DNA from: Modicisalibacter ilicicola DSM 19980
GTDB taxonomy: Bacteria > Pseudomonadota > Gammaproteobacteria > Pseudomonadales > Halomonadaceae
Assembly: GCF_900128925.1 (NCBI RefSeq)
Contig: NZ_FQUJ01000007.1
Location: 153,984 to 217,983, forward strand
Direction of reading: 5' to 3'
Length of the DNA: 64,000 bases
A program made the translations under genes and the position numbers. Shown here piece after piece: positions 1-9,285 of this stretch (position 1 is the first letter of the stretch; every line of letters starts with the position of its first letter). The notes beneath the pieces were generated by a model. It was not told the DNA's origin. It worked only from the letters and a program-made list of their open reading frames with translations, and searched no databases.

Positions 1-243
1 GCCGAGAGCACCGCCCGGGCAGACGAACTGCGCATGGCCATCGAGTCCCTGGCCCTCCCCCATGCCGGCTCGCCACACGCATCGTTACTGACGGTCAGCA
101 TCGGTGTCGCGACGGCTTCGCCCCAGGAGCGCTGCAGTGCCGCTCAACTGATCCAGGCAGCCGACGACGCGCTCTACGAAGCGAAGCAGGCCGGGCGCAA
201 CTGCACCCGGCTGATGGCTCGACAGGTGACTGCAACGGCCTGA
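1..243 (+). CDS. Diguanylate cyclase, C-terminal fragment (5' end outside window)
   Basis: The reading frame is open from base 1 to a TGA at 241-243, so only about 80 C-terminal residues are present. They match the end of a GGDEF domain: a conserved TVSIGVA strand, then the ADDALYEAKQAGRN helix that closes the fold. The catalytic GGDEF motif itself lies upstream of the window. The fragment closely resembles the end of the next gene (ALPHA, SIGVA and DDALYxAKQxGRN are shared), so the two look like tandem paralogues. The intact protein would make c-di-GMP from two GTP. The domain assignment is secure; sensory domain and activity cannot be judged. Confidence 0.85.
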   Translation, partial: AESTARADELRMAIESLALPHAGSPHASLLTVSIGVATASPQERCSAAQLIQAADDALYEAKQAGRNCTRLMARQVTATA

Positions 244-482
244 GCCCGCGAATCTCGTGACGAGGTGGATCATGCCCGGCCTTGCCAGGCCGCATTTCCA
301 CCGAGTTTTCATTTTTCTCGATACGGTGATGCACGGCCTGGGCGTTATCCTGAACAAACAAGGAACGGTGTCGCCGAACGACGACCCGCCGTCGAGGCCA
401 TCGAATCGGCTTCGACGGCGGATCAGGCGTATCGCAACAACACAAGGCACAGGGAGCGGCAAGGTATGCTGGTCGTCGAATC

Positions 483-2048
483 ATGGCGTTGATTTTCGAT
501 TCCCTGCGGTATCGCTTCTTCCTTGCCATGAGCGTCCTGCTGCTAGTGGCCGTGACATCGTTGGTCCTGATCGCCCATCACCTGGCGATTCCTGCCCTGC
601 TCGCCGAGGAGGAAGTCTACGCCACGGCAGAACTCGATCGCGCAATGCGGGCCATCGGCAACGAGCTGGGGCACCTGAGCCTGCTCAACAAGGACTGGGC
701 CATCTGGGATGACAGCTACGCCTTCCTCACGGGTGAGGCAGGAGACTACCTGGAATCCAACGTCGCGGACGGGCTGGTCTTCGAGGATGCCGACCTGAGC
801 CTGCTGGTCTTTCTCGAAACCGACGGCTCCCCCCACTGGATCGCCGGCATCGACCCCGCGAACCAACGCTATACCTCTTGTCCAGGCCCCACCGAGGCCT
901 GTACCTGGACGGCGCCTGTCCTCGAATCACTGCAAGGCCGTATCGCGAATGGCCTGAGCGACGAGACCCGGCTCTGGCTGCACGCCCACCCGCAACCGGG
1001 ATTGGTCAGTGTCTGGCCAATCGTCAGGAGCAACGGTGCGGGGCCGGCCGTGGGCTGGCTGCTGATGATGCGCCCCATGGATACCGCCTGGCTGGGGAGA
1101 GTGAGGGAGGGGTTCGGTCTGGCCCTGGCCGTCGAGGCCATCGCGAGCGATGCGCCCGCGCCTCGACAGGAGATCGCACGCGAGGGGTCGCAGACCCTGA
1201 TTGCCCTGCGTCGTGTCCCCGCAGCGCCCCCGGGTCACGCGTTGGAACTTCGCGTCGAGCTGCCCCGGCACGCTTTCAGAGCGAGGCTCGACGATCTGCG
1301 CCTGACCCTCTACTGGGTCGTGGGACTTGTGGTCCTCGTCGTGGTGCTGGTCCTGCTGGAAAGAATGATTCTTTCCCCCCTGCGCCAGCTTGCGACCTTC
1401 ACGCAACACGTGCAGCAGAGAGGCGACATCGATCCGCCACGATCGCTGCTCCAGCGCCGCGACGAGATCGGCGTGCTGGCACGCAAGTTCCAGCAGCTTC
1501 TCGAACGCCAGCGCTGCCAGACCTCGTCGCTGATCGAGCTGTCCCAGCACGATGCATTGACCGGCCTCGGCAACCGGCGCCTGTTCGACCATCGACTCGA
1601 GGAAGCCATTGATATTGCCAATCTCAGCGGCCGATCCGTGGTCCGGCTCATGGTCGATATCGACCACTTCAAGGCCTACAACGACCGCTACGGGCACCCG
1701 GCAGGCGACAAGTGCCTGAAAACCGTCGCCGCCGCCATGGGCCAACACTTTTCCCTTCCCCAGCAGCTGGTCGCCCGCACCGGCGGCGAAGAATTCATGA
1801 TCATCCTTCCCGACACATCCCTCGAGGCCGGCAGCCGGCAGGCGGAAACCCTGCGCCGGGCCATCGAGGCCCTGGCCCTGCCCCACGCGGCCTCCACGGC
1901 GAGCTCGGTGATCACGATCAGCATCGGGGTCGCCCGGTATTTTCCCGGCCAGGCACGCGATATCGAAGGATTGACCCGTGCCGTCGACGATGCCCTGTAT
2001 GCCGCCAAGCAGGGGGGACGCAACCGGGTCAGGCGGGAGGCAGGGTGA
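483..2048 (+). CDS. Membrane diguanylate cyclase with CHASE4-type sensor and GGDEF domain
   Basis: A 521-residue inner-membrane protein. A first membrane helix (about 12-34) leads into a periplasmic region with the CHASE4-like signature NKDWAIWDDSYAFL near residue 75. A second helix (about 276-296) is followed by a HAMP-like linker and a GGDEF domain. The catalytic motif is GGEEF at residues 434-438. The usual RxxD inhibitory site five residues upstream is not seen (LPQQ instead), so classical product inhibition is unlikely. It is expected to make c-di-GMP in response to an extracytoplasmic cue. The gene stands alone, 240 bp after a truncated paralogue and 138 bp before rnfA. Family is clear; the ligand is unknown. 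Confidence 0.9.
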   Translation: MALIFDSLRYRFFLAMSVLLLVAVTSLVLIAHHLAIPALLAEEEVYATAELDRAMRAIGNELGHLSLLNKDWAIWDDSYAFLTGEAGDYLESNVADGLVFEDADLSLLVFLETDGSPHWIAGIDPANQRYTSCPGPTEACTWTAPVLESLQGRIANGLSDETRLWLHAHPQPGLVSVWPIVRSNGAGPAVGWLLMMRPMDTAWLGRVREGFGLALAVEAIASDAPAPRQEIAREGSQTLIALRRVPAAPPGHALELRVELPRHAFRARLDDLRLTLYWVVGLVVLVVVLVLLERMILSPLRQLATFTQHVQQRGDIDPPRSLLQRRDEIGVLARKFQQLLERQRCQTSSLIELSQHDALTGLGNRRLFDHRLEEAIDIANLSGRSVVRLMVDIDHFKAYNDRYGHPAGDKCLKTVAAAMGQHFSLPQQLVARTGGEEFMIILPDTSLEAGSRQAETLRRAIEALALPHAASTASSVITISIGVARYFPGQARDIEGLTRAVDDALYAAKQGGRNRVRREAG

Positions 2049-2096
2049 ACCGAGCCGGGGGGCCGGCCGACGGTATTCCCGTGGCCACCTGGGGCG

Positions 2097-2102
2097 TATA
2101 AT
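2097..2102 (+). promoter_or_regulatory. Candidate sigma-70 -10 element upstream of rnf
   Basis: A perfect TATAAT lies 85 bp before rnfA, in the only gap ahead of the six-gene rnf run. The hexamer 17 bp upstream (TATTCC, 2074-2079) is a poor -35, so the promoter may be weak or activator-dependent. This is a sequence match only. Confidence 0.45.
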
Positions 2103-2186
2103 GAGATCACTCTCTACCCATGGCAGCATCCCGTTGATGCGGGACGGACGTGCAAGAAGGGGCCATGGCATGTCGATCGACTGGCA

Positions 2187-2768
2187 ATGACCGAATACTT
2201 CCTGATCCTGGTGAGCACCGTTCTGGTCAACAACTTCGTGCTGGTGCAGTTTCTCGGGCTGTGCCCGTTCATGGGCGTGTCCAACAAGCTGGAATCCGCC
2301 ATGGGCATGTCCCTGGCCACCACCTTCGTGCTGACCCTGTCGTCGATCGTCAGCTACCTGACGTTCCACTACCTGCTGGCGCCCCTGGGGCTCGAATACC
2401 TGCGCACCATCGCCTTCATCATGGTCATCGCCGTGGTGGTGCAGTTCACCGAGATGATGGTCAGAAAGACCAGTCCCCTGCTCTATCAGGTGCTGGGCAT
2501 CTTTTTGCCGCTGATTACCACCAACTGCGCGGTACTGGGGGTAGCGCTGCTGTCGCTCAATCGCCAGTCGAGCTTCATGGAGGCAGCGCTCTATGGCTTC
2601 GGTGCGGCGCTGGGCTTTTCCCTGGTGCTGGTGCTGTTCGCTGCGATGCGCGAGCGCCTGGTGCTGGCCGACGTGCCGCGTCCGTTTCGCGGCGCGGCGA
2701 TCGCCATGATCACCGCGAGCCTGATGTCGCTGGCCTTCATGGGGTTCAGTGGATTAGTACAAATCTAA
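2187..2768 (+). CDS. rnfA: Rnf electron transport complex subunit A
   Basis: A 193-residue, almost wholly hydrophobic protein with about six membrane helices. It carries the family motifs [18 protein letters not shown] near the N-terminus and [14 protein letters not shown] in the middle. RnfA and RnfE are paralogous membrane subunits that bind an Fe-S cluster at their interface and form part of the ion path. The complex couples electron flow between ferredoxin and NAD to Na+ or H+ movement, and in gammaproteobacteria also feeds electrons to SoxR reduction. First gene of rnfABCDGE, with rnfB starting 20 bp downstream. Length and motifs are typical (E. coli RsxA is also 193 residues). Confidence 0.97.
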   Translation: MTEYFLILVSTVLVNNFVLVQFLGLCPFMGVSNKLESAMGMSLATTFVLTLSSIVSYLTFHYLLAPLGLEYLRTIAFIMVIAVVVQFTEMMVRKTSPLLYQVLGIFLPLITTNCAVLGVALLSLNRQSSFMEAALYGFGAALGFSLVLVLFAAMRERLVLADVPRPFRGAAIAMITASLMSLAFMGFSGLVQI

Positions 2769-2787
2769 ACGCAATAGGGTTTCAAAC

Positions 2788-3432
2788 GTGCTCGAACTGC
2801 TCGCCGACAACGATATCCTGGCCGCCATCGCCGCCCTGCTGGGCATGGCGGTGGCATTCGGTGCCGTGCTGGGCTTTGCCGGGCAGTACTTCAAGGTCGA
2901 GGGCGACCCGGTGGTCGAACAGATCGACGCTCTATTACCCCAAACCCAGTGCGGCCAGTGTGGCTATCCCGGCTGCAAACCCTACGCCGAGGCGATCAGC
3001 CAGGGCGACGAACTCAACAAGTGCCCGCCGGGTGGCGAGACGACCATCGCCGCCCTGGCCGACCTGCTTGGCCGGGAAGCCAAGCCCCTGGATGGCGAAG
3101 CCCAGGACGTGCCCAGGGTCGCCTACATCCGCGAGGAGGAGTGCATCGGCTGCACCAAGTGCATCCAGGCCTGCCCGGTGGATGCCATTTTGGGCGCCGC
3201 CAAGCACATGCACACCGTCATTATCGATGAATGCACCGGCTGCGACCTGTGCGTCGAGCCCTGCCCGGTGGATTGCATCGACATGCTGCCCCGATCGGAC
3301 GAGCCCGAGGATCGCCACTGGCCGCGCCCACCGGGCCCGGGCCGGCGACCGCTTCAGCACATCGACGCGGGGCTGATCGCCAGCGATCGCCAGTCGGTTC
3401 GGGAAGATGACAGGGCCTTCCTGCATGGCTGA
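2788..3432 (+). CDS. rnfB: Rnf electron transport complex subunit B (ferredoxin-like)
   Basis: A 214-residue protein with one N-terminal membrane anchor (about 10-30). Next comes a four-cysteine [4Fe-4S] region ([17 protein letters not shown] and a later CPPGG), then two ferredoxin-type clusters, [13 protein letters not shown] and [13 protein letters not shown]. It passes electrons from soluble donors or RnfC to the membrane part of the complex. The C-terminal tail after the last cluster is short and arginine/proline-rich. The start overlaps nothing; the stop overlaps the chosen rnfC start by 8 bp, consistent with translational coupling. Confidence 0.96.
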   Translation: MLELLADNDILAAIAALLGMAVAFGAVLGFAGQYFKVEGDPVVEQIDALLPQTQCGQCGYPGCKPYAEAISQGDELNKCPPGGETTIAALADLLGREAKPLDGEAQDVPRVAYIREEECIGCTKCIQACPVDAILGAAKHMHTVIIDECTGCDLCVEPCPVDCIDMLPRSDEPEDRHWPRPPGPGRRPLQHIDAGLIASDRQSVREDDRAFLHG

Positions 3433-5296
3433 CTTCGATTTTCCCGGCGGCATCCACCCTCCGGGGCGCAAGGCACTCTCCGCAGGCGCCCCGCTGGCAC
3501 AAGCCCCCCTGCCCCGGCAGGTCATCCTGCCGATGACCCAGCATCTCGGCCTGGCCGCCGAGCCCCTGGTCATTCCCGGTCAGCGCGTGCGCACCGGCGA
3601 GGTGATCGCCCGTGCCCAGGGCATGATCTCCGCCCCGGTTCACGCCAGCATCACCGGCATTGTCAGCGCCATCGAGGAACGCCCGGTGCCTCACCCCTCC
3701 GCCGCGGTCGGCGAGACGCGAGCCCTGTGCATCGTCATCGACGCTGATTACGCCGACGAGGGCTTCGGCGAGTTGGAACAAAAGGACGAAGGCTTCGGCG
3801 AGTTAGAGCGAAAAGACGAGGGCTTCGGCGAGTTAGAACAAAAAGACGACTGGCTTCGGATGCCGCCTCTCGACTGGCGAGCAAGCGACGACGACACCCT
3901 GATCGAACGCCTGCACGAGTCCGGCGTGGTGGGGCTCGGCGGCGCCGGCTTTCCCACCGCGGTCAAGGCCCGGGTGCGCCAGCGTCACGAGATCGACACC
4001 CTGATCCTCAATGCCGCCGAGTGCGAGCCCTATATCACCGCCGACGATCTGGCCTTGCGTCACTACAGCGCCGACATCCTGGAAGGGGCGCGACTGTTCG
4101 CCCGGCTGACGGGTGCCAAGCGGGTGGTGATCGGCATCGAGGATAACAAGCCCGAGGCCATCGAGGCGCTGAACCAGGCGCTGCGGCATGAGTCGTCCGC
4201 CGAGGACGTGCCCTTCGAACTGAAGATCCTGCCGACCCGCTACCCCAGCGGGGGCGAAAAACAGCTCGTGCAACTGCTCACCGGTCGCGAAGTGCCCTCC
4301 CGCGGCCTGCCGGCGGAGGTCGGCGTGCTCTGCCACAATCCCGGCACCCTGCTCGCCGCCCTGCGCTCGGTACGCGACGGCGAGCCTCTGATCTCGCGCA
4401 TCGTCACCCTGACCGGCGAGGCACTGGAACGGCCCGGCAACGTCGAGGCCCGGCTCGGCACTCCCCTGCATGAACTGCTGCGCCTGGCGGGCCTGCAGGC
4501 CGAACGGCTCTCGCGCCTGATCCAGGGCGGCCCGATGATGGGCTTCACCCTGGAAAGCGACGCCGTGCCGCTGATCAAGACCAGCAATTGCCTGATCGCG
4601 GCCACTGCCGAGGAGCTGCCGCCGGTTCCCCGCGAGCAGCCCTGCATCCGCTGTGGCGCCTGCGAAGCCGCGTGCCCCGCCTCGCTGCTCCCTCAGCAGC
4701 TCTACTGGTTCGCCAAGGGCGGTGAGCATGCCAAGGCGGAACTCTTCAATCTGTTCGACTGCATCGAGTGCGGCGCCTGTGCCTATGTCTGCCCCAGCCA
4801 CATCCCTCTGGTGCAGTACTATCGCGCCAGCAAGGGCGAGATTCGCGCTCGAGAGCAGGAGGCACGCAAGGCCGAACGCGCCCGGCATCGCTTCGAGTTT
4901 CGCCAGGCACGACTGGCCCGCGAGGAGGCGGAGAAGCAGGCCCGACGCCAGGCACGCAGACAGCGCCCCCAGGCGCCACCGTCCACCGACGACAGCGTAC
5001 CGGCTGCCCATGCCAGGCCGGCACCCGCAAGCGATGTGGATCGTTCGGCCCAGGTCAGGAAGCTGAAGATCGCCCAGGCCGCCGCCAGGGCGGCGGTCAA
5101 GAAGGCCGAGAAGAACCTGGCACGAACCAGCGAGGCCGGACAGTCCGATGCCGCCGAGCTCGATGACCTGGAGACCCAGCTGGCCACCGCCCGGGAAAAC
5201 CTGCAGGCCACCGAGGCGCGGCTGGCAGCGCTGCAGGGGCATGACCAGGATCAGGCCAGGAATAGCGGCAAGAGCGAGGAGACGCCGTCGTCATGA
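3425..5296 (+). CDS. rnfC: Rnf electron transport complex subunit C with internal repeat insertion
   Basis: About 623 residues, the NADH/FMN-binding and Fe-S peripheral subunit. It has the N-terminal FPGGIHPPG motif, a nucleotide-binding core ([14 protein letters not shown]) and two [4Fe-4S] motifs, [12 protein letters not shown] and [13 protein letters not shown] long Ala/Arg/Glu-rich coiled-coil tail follows, as in many gammaproteobacterial RnfC. The ATG at 3425 puts the GGIHPP motif where the family has it; an in-frame ATG at 3407 would add six residues. Unusually, three tandem 30-bp repeats (3755-3844) encode DEGFGELE(Q/R)K copies. They use TTA, CAA and AAA codons that are rare elsewhere in this GC-rich gene. 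Confidence 0.96.
   Translation: MADFDFPGGIHPPGRKALSAGAPLAQAPLPRQVILPMTQHLGLAAEPLVIPGQRVRTGEVIARAQGMISAPVHASITGIVSAIEERPVPHPSAAVGETRALCIVIDADYADEGFGELEQKDEGFGELERKDEGFGELEQKDDWLRMPPLDWRASDDDTLIERLHESGVVGLGGAGFPTAVKARVRQRHEIDTLILNAAECEPYITADDLALRHYSADILEGARLFARLTGAKRVVIGIEDNKPEAIEALNQALRHESSAEDVPFELKILPTRYPSGGEKQLVQLLTGREVPSRGLPAEVGVLCHNPGTLLAALRSVRDGEPLISRIVTLTGEALERPGNVEARLGTPLHELLRLAGLQAERLSRLIQGGPMMGFTLESDAVPLIKTSNCLIAATAEELPPVPREQPCIRCGACEAACPASLLPQQLYWFAKGGEHAKAELFNLFDCIECGACAYVCPSHIPLVQYYRASKGEIRAREQEARKAERARHRFEFRQARLAREEAEKQARRQARRQRPQAPPSTDDSVPAAHARPAPASDVDRSAQVRKLKIAQAAARAAVKKAEKNLARTSEAGQSDAAELDDLETQLATARENLQATEARLAALQGHDQDQARNSGKSEETPSS
3755..3844 (+). repeat. Three in-frame 30-bp tandem repeats within rnfC
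   Basis: Units 3755-3784, 3785-3814 and 3815-3844 differ at only a few bases. A decayed half unit (GACGAC TGGCTTCGG) follows at 3845. Each adds the ten residues DEGFGELE(Q/R)K. The unit length is a multiple of three, so copy-number change would keep the frame. Confidence 0.95.
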
Positions 5297-6363
5297 GCCT
5301 GATCCACACCAGTTCGCCGCATGCCCGGGCGACGACCTCCACCGGTCGCGTCATGGGCTGGGTGCTGCTCGCCACCCTGCCGGGTATCGCGACACTGACC
5401 GGGTTCTTCGGCTGGGGCGTGCTGATCAACGTGCTCTTCGCCGCCGGCCTCGGTGTGGGACTCGAGGCGCTGGTCCTGCGCCTGCGCGCCCGCCCACCGG
5501 GAGTGACGCTGCGCGACAACAGCGCCCTGGTAAGCGGCGTGCTGCTGGGTGTCTCGCTGCCACCTTTCGCCCCCTGGTGGCTGATCCTGATGGGCATGGT
5601 GGCGGCCATCGTCGTCGCCAAGCAGCTCTTCGGCGGGCTCGGCCAGAATCCGTTCAATCCGGCCATGGTCGGTTATGCGCTGCTGCTGATCGCCTTTCCG
5701 GTCGAGATGACCCGATGGGCCGCCCCGCTCGGGCTGTTCGGGGCCGAGGCCATCGGGCCGGGCGAGGCATGGGGGCACTTCCTGGGGACGGTCGCCCCCT
5801 CCGATGCCATGACCGGCGCCACGCCCCTGGATGCCTTCAAGCACAAGGGCGAGACGGTACTCGCCAGCGAATTCTGGGCGGACGAGCCCCTGCCCCCCGG
5901 CACCCTGAACGCCTGGCATACCACCGCCCTGGCCTGGCTGGTCGGCGGCGCACTGCTATTGTTCAAGCGCATCATCAGCTGGCACATTCCGGCCAGCCTG
6001 CTGGGTGCGCTGCTGGTACTCGCGACCCTCATGTACGCCAGCGATCCCAGTCACCATGGCAGCCCGCTGTTTCACCTGCTCGGCGGCGCGGCGATCTTCG
6101 GTGCCTTCTTCATCGCCACCGACCCGGTGAGTGCCGCCACCAGCCGCAAGGGCAAGCTCTACTATGGCGCCGCCATCGGCGTGCTGATCATGCTCATTCG
6201 CCAATGGGGCGCCTACCCGGATGCCGTGGCCTTCGCCGTGTTGCTGTTGAACTTCGCCGTGCCCTTCATCGACTACTACACCCGGCCACGCACCTATGGC
6301 CATGCCCGCCCCAATCGCGGCATCAAGGTGCGCCAGATCGATGACGACGAGGAAGCGTCATGA
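5293..6363 (+). CDS. rnfD: Rnf electron transport complex subunit D
   Basis: A 356-residue membrane subunit with about nine or ten helices, related to NqrB. The motif TGATPLDAFK near residue 175 contains the threonine that carries a covalently bound FMN in the family. FNPAMVGYALL and FFIATDPVSAATS are further conserved segments. It forms the ion-translocating core with RnfA, E and G. The ATG overlaps the rnfC stop (ATGA) and the gene overlaps rnfG in the same way, so the operon is translationally coupled throughout. Confidence 0.96.
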   Translation: MSLIHTSSPHARATTSTGRVMGWVLLATLPGIATLTGFFGWGVLINVLFAAGLGVGLEALVLRLRARPPGVTLRDNSALVSGVLLGVSLPPFAPWWLILMGMVAAIVVAKQLFGGLGQNPFNPAMVGYALLLIAFPVEMTRWAAPLGLFGAEAIGPGEAWGHFLGTVAPSDAMTGATPLDAFKHKGETVLASEFWADEPLPPGTLNAWHTTALAWLVGGALLLFKRIISWHIPASLLGALLVLATLMYASDPSHHGSPLFHLLGGAAIFGAFFIATDPVSAATSRKGKLYYGAAIGVLIMLIRQWGAYPDAVAFAVLLLNFAVPFIDYYTRPRTYGHARPNRGIKVRQIDDDEEAS

Positions 6364-7010
6364 GTCCACTGACGCACAGCATCGCGCGCGGCGCCGTGGG
6401 ACTGGGGCTGTTCGCCATCGTCACCGCCGGCGTGGTGGGCCTGACCCACTCGCTCACCTTCGAGCGCATCGTGGAGAATCGCCTGGCCAGCGAATACCAG
6501 GCCCTGGAACAGGTGGTGCCCGCCGCCCTGCATGACAATGATCTGGTCGACGGCGCCATCACACTGCCTGCTGCCGAGATGCTGGGTCATCCGGAGGCCT
6601 TCACCGCCTGGCAGGCGCGACAAGATGGCCAAATCAGTGCCATCATCCTGCCGGTGACGACCCGTCAGGGGTACAGCGGCGACATCTCGCTGCTGGCGGG
6701 CATCGCCGCCGATGGCACCTTGACCGGGGTGCGGGTGCTGTCCCATCGCGAGACCCCGGGGCTGGGCGACAAGATCGACGTGCGCAAGAGCGACTGGATC
6801 GAGCAATTCGCCGGCTTGTCGCTGGGCAACCCACCGCCCGAGCGATGGGCAGTGAAAGAGGATGGCGGCGCCTTCGACGCCTTCACCGGCGCCACCGTCA
6901 CGCCCCGGGCGGTGGTCGGTGCCGTGCAGCGCAGCCTGGAATACTTCGCCGCCCACCGTGAACGGTTGCTGCAAGCGCCCGAGGAGACGACCGATGAGTC
7001 AATTCAATGA
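6360..7010 (+). CDS. rnfG: Rnf electron transport complex subunit G (flavoprotein)
   Basis: A 216-residue protein with one N-terminal membrane helix (about 10-30) and a periplasmic FMN-binding domain. The flavinylation motif is seen as [12 protein letters not shown] near residue 178; the last Thr of (S/T)GAT-x-T is the covalent FMN site. The motif [17 protein letters not shown] is typical of FMN_bind domains. It moves electrons through the membrane between RnfD and the other subunits. An FMN transferase (ApbE) would be needed but is not in this window. Its last 17 bp overlap the start of rnfE. Confidence 0.95.
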   Translation: MSPLTHSIARGAVGLGLFAIVTAGVVGLTHSLTFERIVENRLASEYQALEQVVPAALHDNDLVDGAITLPAAEMLGHPEAFTAWQARQDGQISAIILPVTTRQGYSGDISLLAGIAADGTLTGVRVLSHRETPGLGDKIDVRKSDWIEQFAGLSLGNPPPERWAVKEDGGAFDAFTGATVTPRAVVGAVQRSLEYFAAHRERLLQAPEETTDESIQ

Positions 7011-7698
7011 GCTGACGCGCAGCGGCCTGTGGTCCAACAATCCGGCGCTGGTACAACTGCTCGGGCTGTGTCCGCTGCTGGCGGTCACCAGCACCGTGGT
7101 CAACGCCCTGGGCCTGGGGCTTGCCACCCTGCTGGTCATGATCGGCGCCAACGTCTCGGTCTCGCTGATTCGCCATCACGTGCCGGCGAACGTGCGGCTG
7201 CCGGCCTTCGTGATGATCATTGCCGCCTTCGTCACCTGTGCCGAACTGCTGATGCAGGCCTATACCTTCCGGCTCTACCAGATCCTCGGCATCTTCATTC
7301 CCCTGATCGTCACCAACTGCGCGATCCTCGGTCGCGCCGACGGCTTCGCGGCGAAGAACCCGCTGCTGCCCGCGGCCACCGACGGGCTGATGATGGGGCT
7401 CGGTTTCGCCGCCGTCCTGGTGGTGCTCGGCGCGGTGCGCGAGCTGTTCGGCCAGGGCACCCTGTTCGCCGGAATGGAACTGCTGCTGGGGCCGATGGCC
7501 GCCGACTGGCAGATCACCCTGTTTTCCGATTACAGTTTCCTGTTCCTGGTGCTGCCCCCCGGCGCCTTCTTCGCCACCGGCTTGCTGATCGCCGCCAAGA
7601 ACGTCATCGACGACCGGCTGGAACGCCGCCGTCAGGCCCGGCAGGCGGATCGGCCGAAGGAGAGCCGGCGGGTGCGAGTTACCGGCACGATACGATAG
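6994..7698 (+). CDS. rnfE: Rnf electron transport complex subunit E
   Basis: A 234-residue membrane protein paralogous to RnfA, with about six helices. [17 protein letters not shown] at the N-terminus and [12 protein letters not shown] in the middle mirror RnfA, including the cysteines expected to hold the shared Fe-S cluster. The ATG at 6994 has an upstream GAGGAGACGACC ribosome-binding region. It is preferred over the longer frame because it begins directly at the conserved [16 protein letters not shown] segment. The C-terminal tail is charged and cytoplasmic. Last structural gene of the complex; nth follows 19 bp later, the standard gammaproteobacterial order. Confidence 0.96.
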   Translation: MSQFNELTRSGLWSNNPALVQLLGLCPLLAVTSTVVNALGLGLATLLVMIGANVSVSLIRHHVPANVRLPAFVMIIAAFVTCAELLMQAYTFRLYQILGIFIPLIVTNCAILGRADGFAAKNPLLPAATDGLMMGLGFAAVLVVLGAVRELFGQGTLFAGMELLLGPMAADWQITLFSDYSFLFLVLPPGAFFATGLLIAAKNVIDDRLERRRQARQADRPKESRRVRVTGTIR

Positions 7699-7717
7699 GA
7701 ACCATTACCGGACAGGC

Positions 7718-8356
7718 ATGAACGCACACAAACGCCAAGCCATCTTCGCCCGCCTGCGGGATCACATGCCCGCCCCGACCACGGAACTGCAGTGGTCCAG
7801 CCCGTTCGAGCTGCTCACCGCGGTGCTGCTCTCGGCCCAGGCCACCGACGTGGGGGTCAACAAGGCCTGCGCCCGGCTGTTCCCGGTGGCCAATACCCCC
7901 GAGGCGATCCTCGAACTGGGGGTCGAGCGCCTCAAGGAGCACATCAAGACCATCGGCCTCTACAACACCAAGGCCGAGAACCTGATGAAGACCTGCCGCC
8001 TGCTGGTCGAGCGTCATGGCGGCGAGGTGCCCCAGACCCGCGCCGAGCTGGAAGCGCTTCCCGGCGTGGGTCGCAAGACCGCCAACGTGATCCTCAACAC
8101 CGCCTTCGGCCAGCCGACCATCGCCGTGGACACGCACATCTTCCGGGTCTGCAATCGCACCCGCCTGGCCCCCGGCAAGAACGTCGTCGAGGTCGAGCAG
8201 AAGCTCCTGCGCCACGTGCCCCGGGAGTTTCGCCAGGATGCCCACCACTGGTTGATCCTGCACGGGCGCTACACCTGCGTGGCGCGCAAGCCGCGCTGCG
8301 GCAGCTGCGTGATCGAGGATCTGTGCGAATACCCGGAGAAGACGGAGCCCGCCTGA
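7718..8356 (+). CDS. nth: Endonuclease III (base-excision repair glycosylase/AP lyase)
   Basis: A 212-residue HhH-GPD DNA glycosylase that removes oxidised pyrimidines and nicks the abasic site. The helix-hairpin-helix ELEALPGVGRKTANVILN includes the catalytic Lys (GVGRKTA), and VDTHIFRVCNR provides the catalytic Asp. The C-terminal [4Fe-4S] ligands are present as C-x6-C-x2-C-x5-C. Cotranscription with rnf is the usual arrangement. Length equals that of the E. coli enzyme (211). An inverted repeat GCCCGC/GCGGGC spans the stop codon (8347-8365). Confidence 0.97.
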   Translation: MNAHKRQAIFARLRDHMPAPTTELQWSSPFELLTAVLLSAQATDVGVNKACARLFPVANTPEAILELGVERLKEHIKTIGLYNTKAENLMKTCRLLVERHGGEVPQTRAELEALPGVGRKTANVILNTAFGQPTIAVDTHIFRVCNRTRLAPGKNVVEVEQKLLRHVPREFRQDAHHWLILHGRYTCVARKPRCGSCVIEDLCEYPEKTEPA

Positions 8357-8390
8357 GAAGCGGGCAAGTTCCTTGGCCGCAGCAGGTGAC

Positions 8391-9284
8391 TCATTCCAGC
8401 AGCAGCACATCCACGGAAATCGTATCTCGATAGCGACCCGCGATTGCCCGGGAGACATCACCGATCCTCACTCTCAGCCGGTAAGGCGTGGTCGCGTCCA
8501 GGGCACGTCCAGGCGACGGCCGATAGGTCTCTGCCCGGCGAAGATCCAGCAGCTTGTCGTCGAGCCACGCCCGATAGGCAATGTAGGCGTTGCTTGCACT
8601 GCCGTGAACATGTCGCAGACGGCCGCGGTTTTCCGAAGTCAGTTGCAGGGCGTATGCACTATTGGATTGCACGAACAGGTAGGCCGACTTTTCTTCCCCC
8701 GAGGTCAGGCTGCCAAAATCGAGTCCGGCGCCGTCGGCGGAAGAGAACCCGGTGGTCGAGGAGCCCGAAATGCGGATTCGGGCCTGGGGTCGCACGTCGC
8801 TTTTCAGCGTGAGCTCATGGGTATCGATGACCCGGGATCCGTTCATGAGCTGAACCGACACTCGGTCCGAATATGCCCCCGCCCGGGCCGGCTGCCCCGC
8901 GGGAATGACCACCGACACGGGGAAACGGGAATCGTCGCCACTGGCGATCGCCCTGCCGGAATAGACATTGACTCCATTCAGACGAAGATCGTTGCCCGAA
9001 TGTGTCTGGATGCGATAGGTCAGACTCTCGCGCGAGCCCGACAGTCGGTTGCGGTTATGGCTTTCGAAGGTAAAGGCCAGGGTGCAGACCCCGCCACGGC
9101 GCACGTGAATATCGAGGGTTTCGACCCGGTCCCAGCGATCGAAGGGGGAATAGTCCATGGCCCCCTTGAGGGTGATCGACTCGATGCGTGCCTCGCAGGC
9201 GGCCGAAGAAACGGGGTCGCCCTGGGCCACGCCCTGCAGCACGATCAGCATCGCCATCAGGACGAATCGGTGAAGTCTTTTCAT
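8391..9284 (-). CDS. Putative fimbrial tip/minor pilin protein
   Basis: A 297-residue secreted protein with a signal peptide (MKRLHRFVLMAMLIVLQGVAQG). The mature part is beta-rich without long hydrophobic segments. Two cysteines fall in the first half (SSAACEARI and GGVCTLAF). The C-terminal half has the alternating pattern of a pilin-like Ig fold ending in YRDTISVDVLLLE, like the last strand of a chaperone-usher pilin. It starts 1 bp after the usher stop in the same direction, the position of the tip adhesin in many chaperone-usher operons. No specific adhesin family is recognised, so tip is a positional inference. Confidence 0.65.
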   Translation of the reverse strand: MKRLHRFVLMAMLIVLQGVAQGDPVSSAACEARIESITLKGAMDYSPFDRWDRVETLDIHVRRGGVCTLAFTFESHNRNRLSGSRESLTYRIQTHSGNDLRLNGVNVYSGRAIASGDDSRFPVSVVIPAGQPARAGAYSDRVSVQLMNGSRVIDTHELTLKSDVRPQARIRISGSSTTGFSSADGAGLDFGSLTSGEEKSAYLFVQSNSAYALQLTSENRGRLRHVHGSASNAYIAYRAWLDDKLLDLRRAETYRPSPGRALDATTPYRLRVRIGDVSRAIAGRYRDTISVDVLLLE

Positions 9285-9285
9285 G

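Noticed and set aside
3407-3424. Longer start for rnfC
   Set aside because: Possible, but adds residues not aligned with the family start; the ATG at 3425 was chosen.
8347-8365. Hairpin at the nth stop codon as a terminator
   Set aside because: The 6-bp stem overlaps the stop codon and has no T-run; too weak to call.
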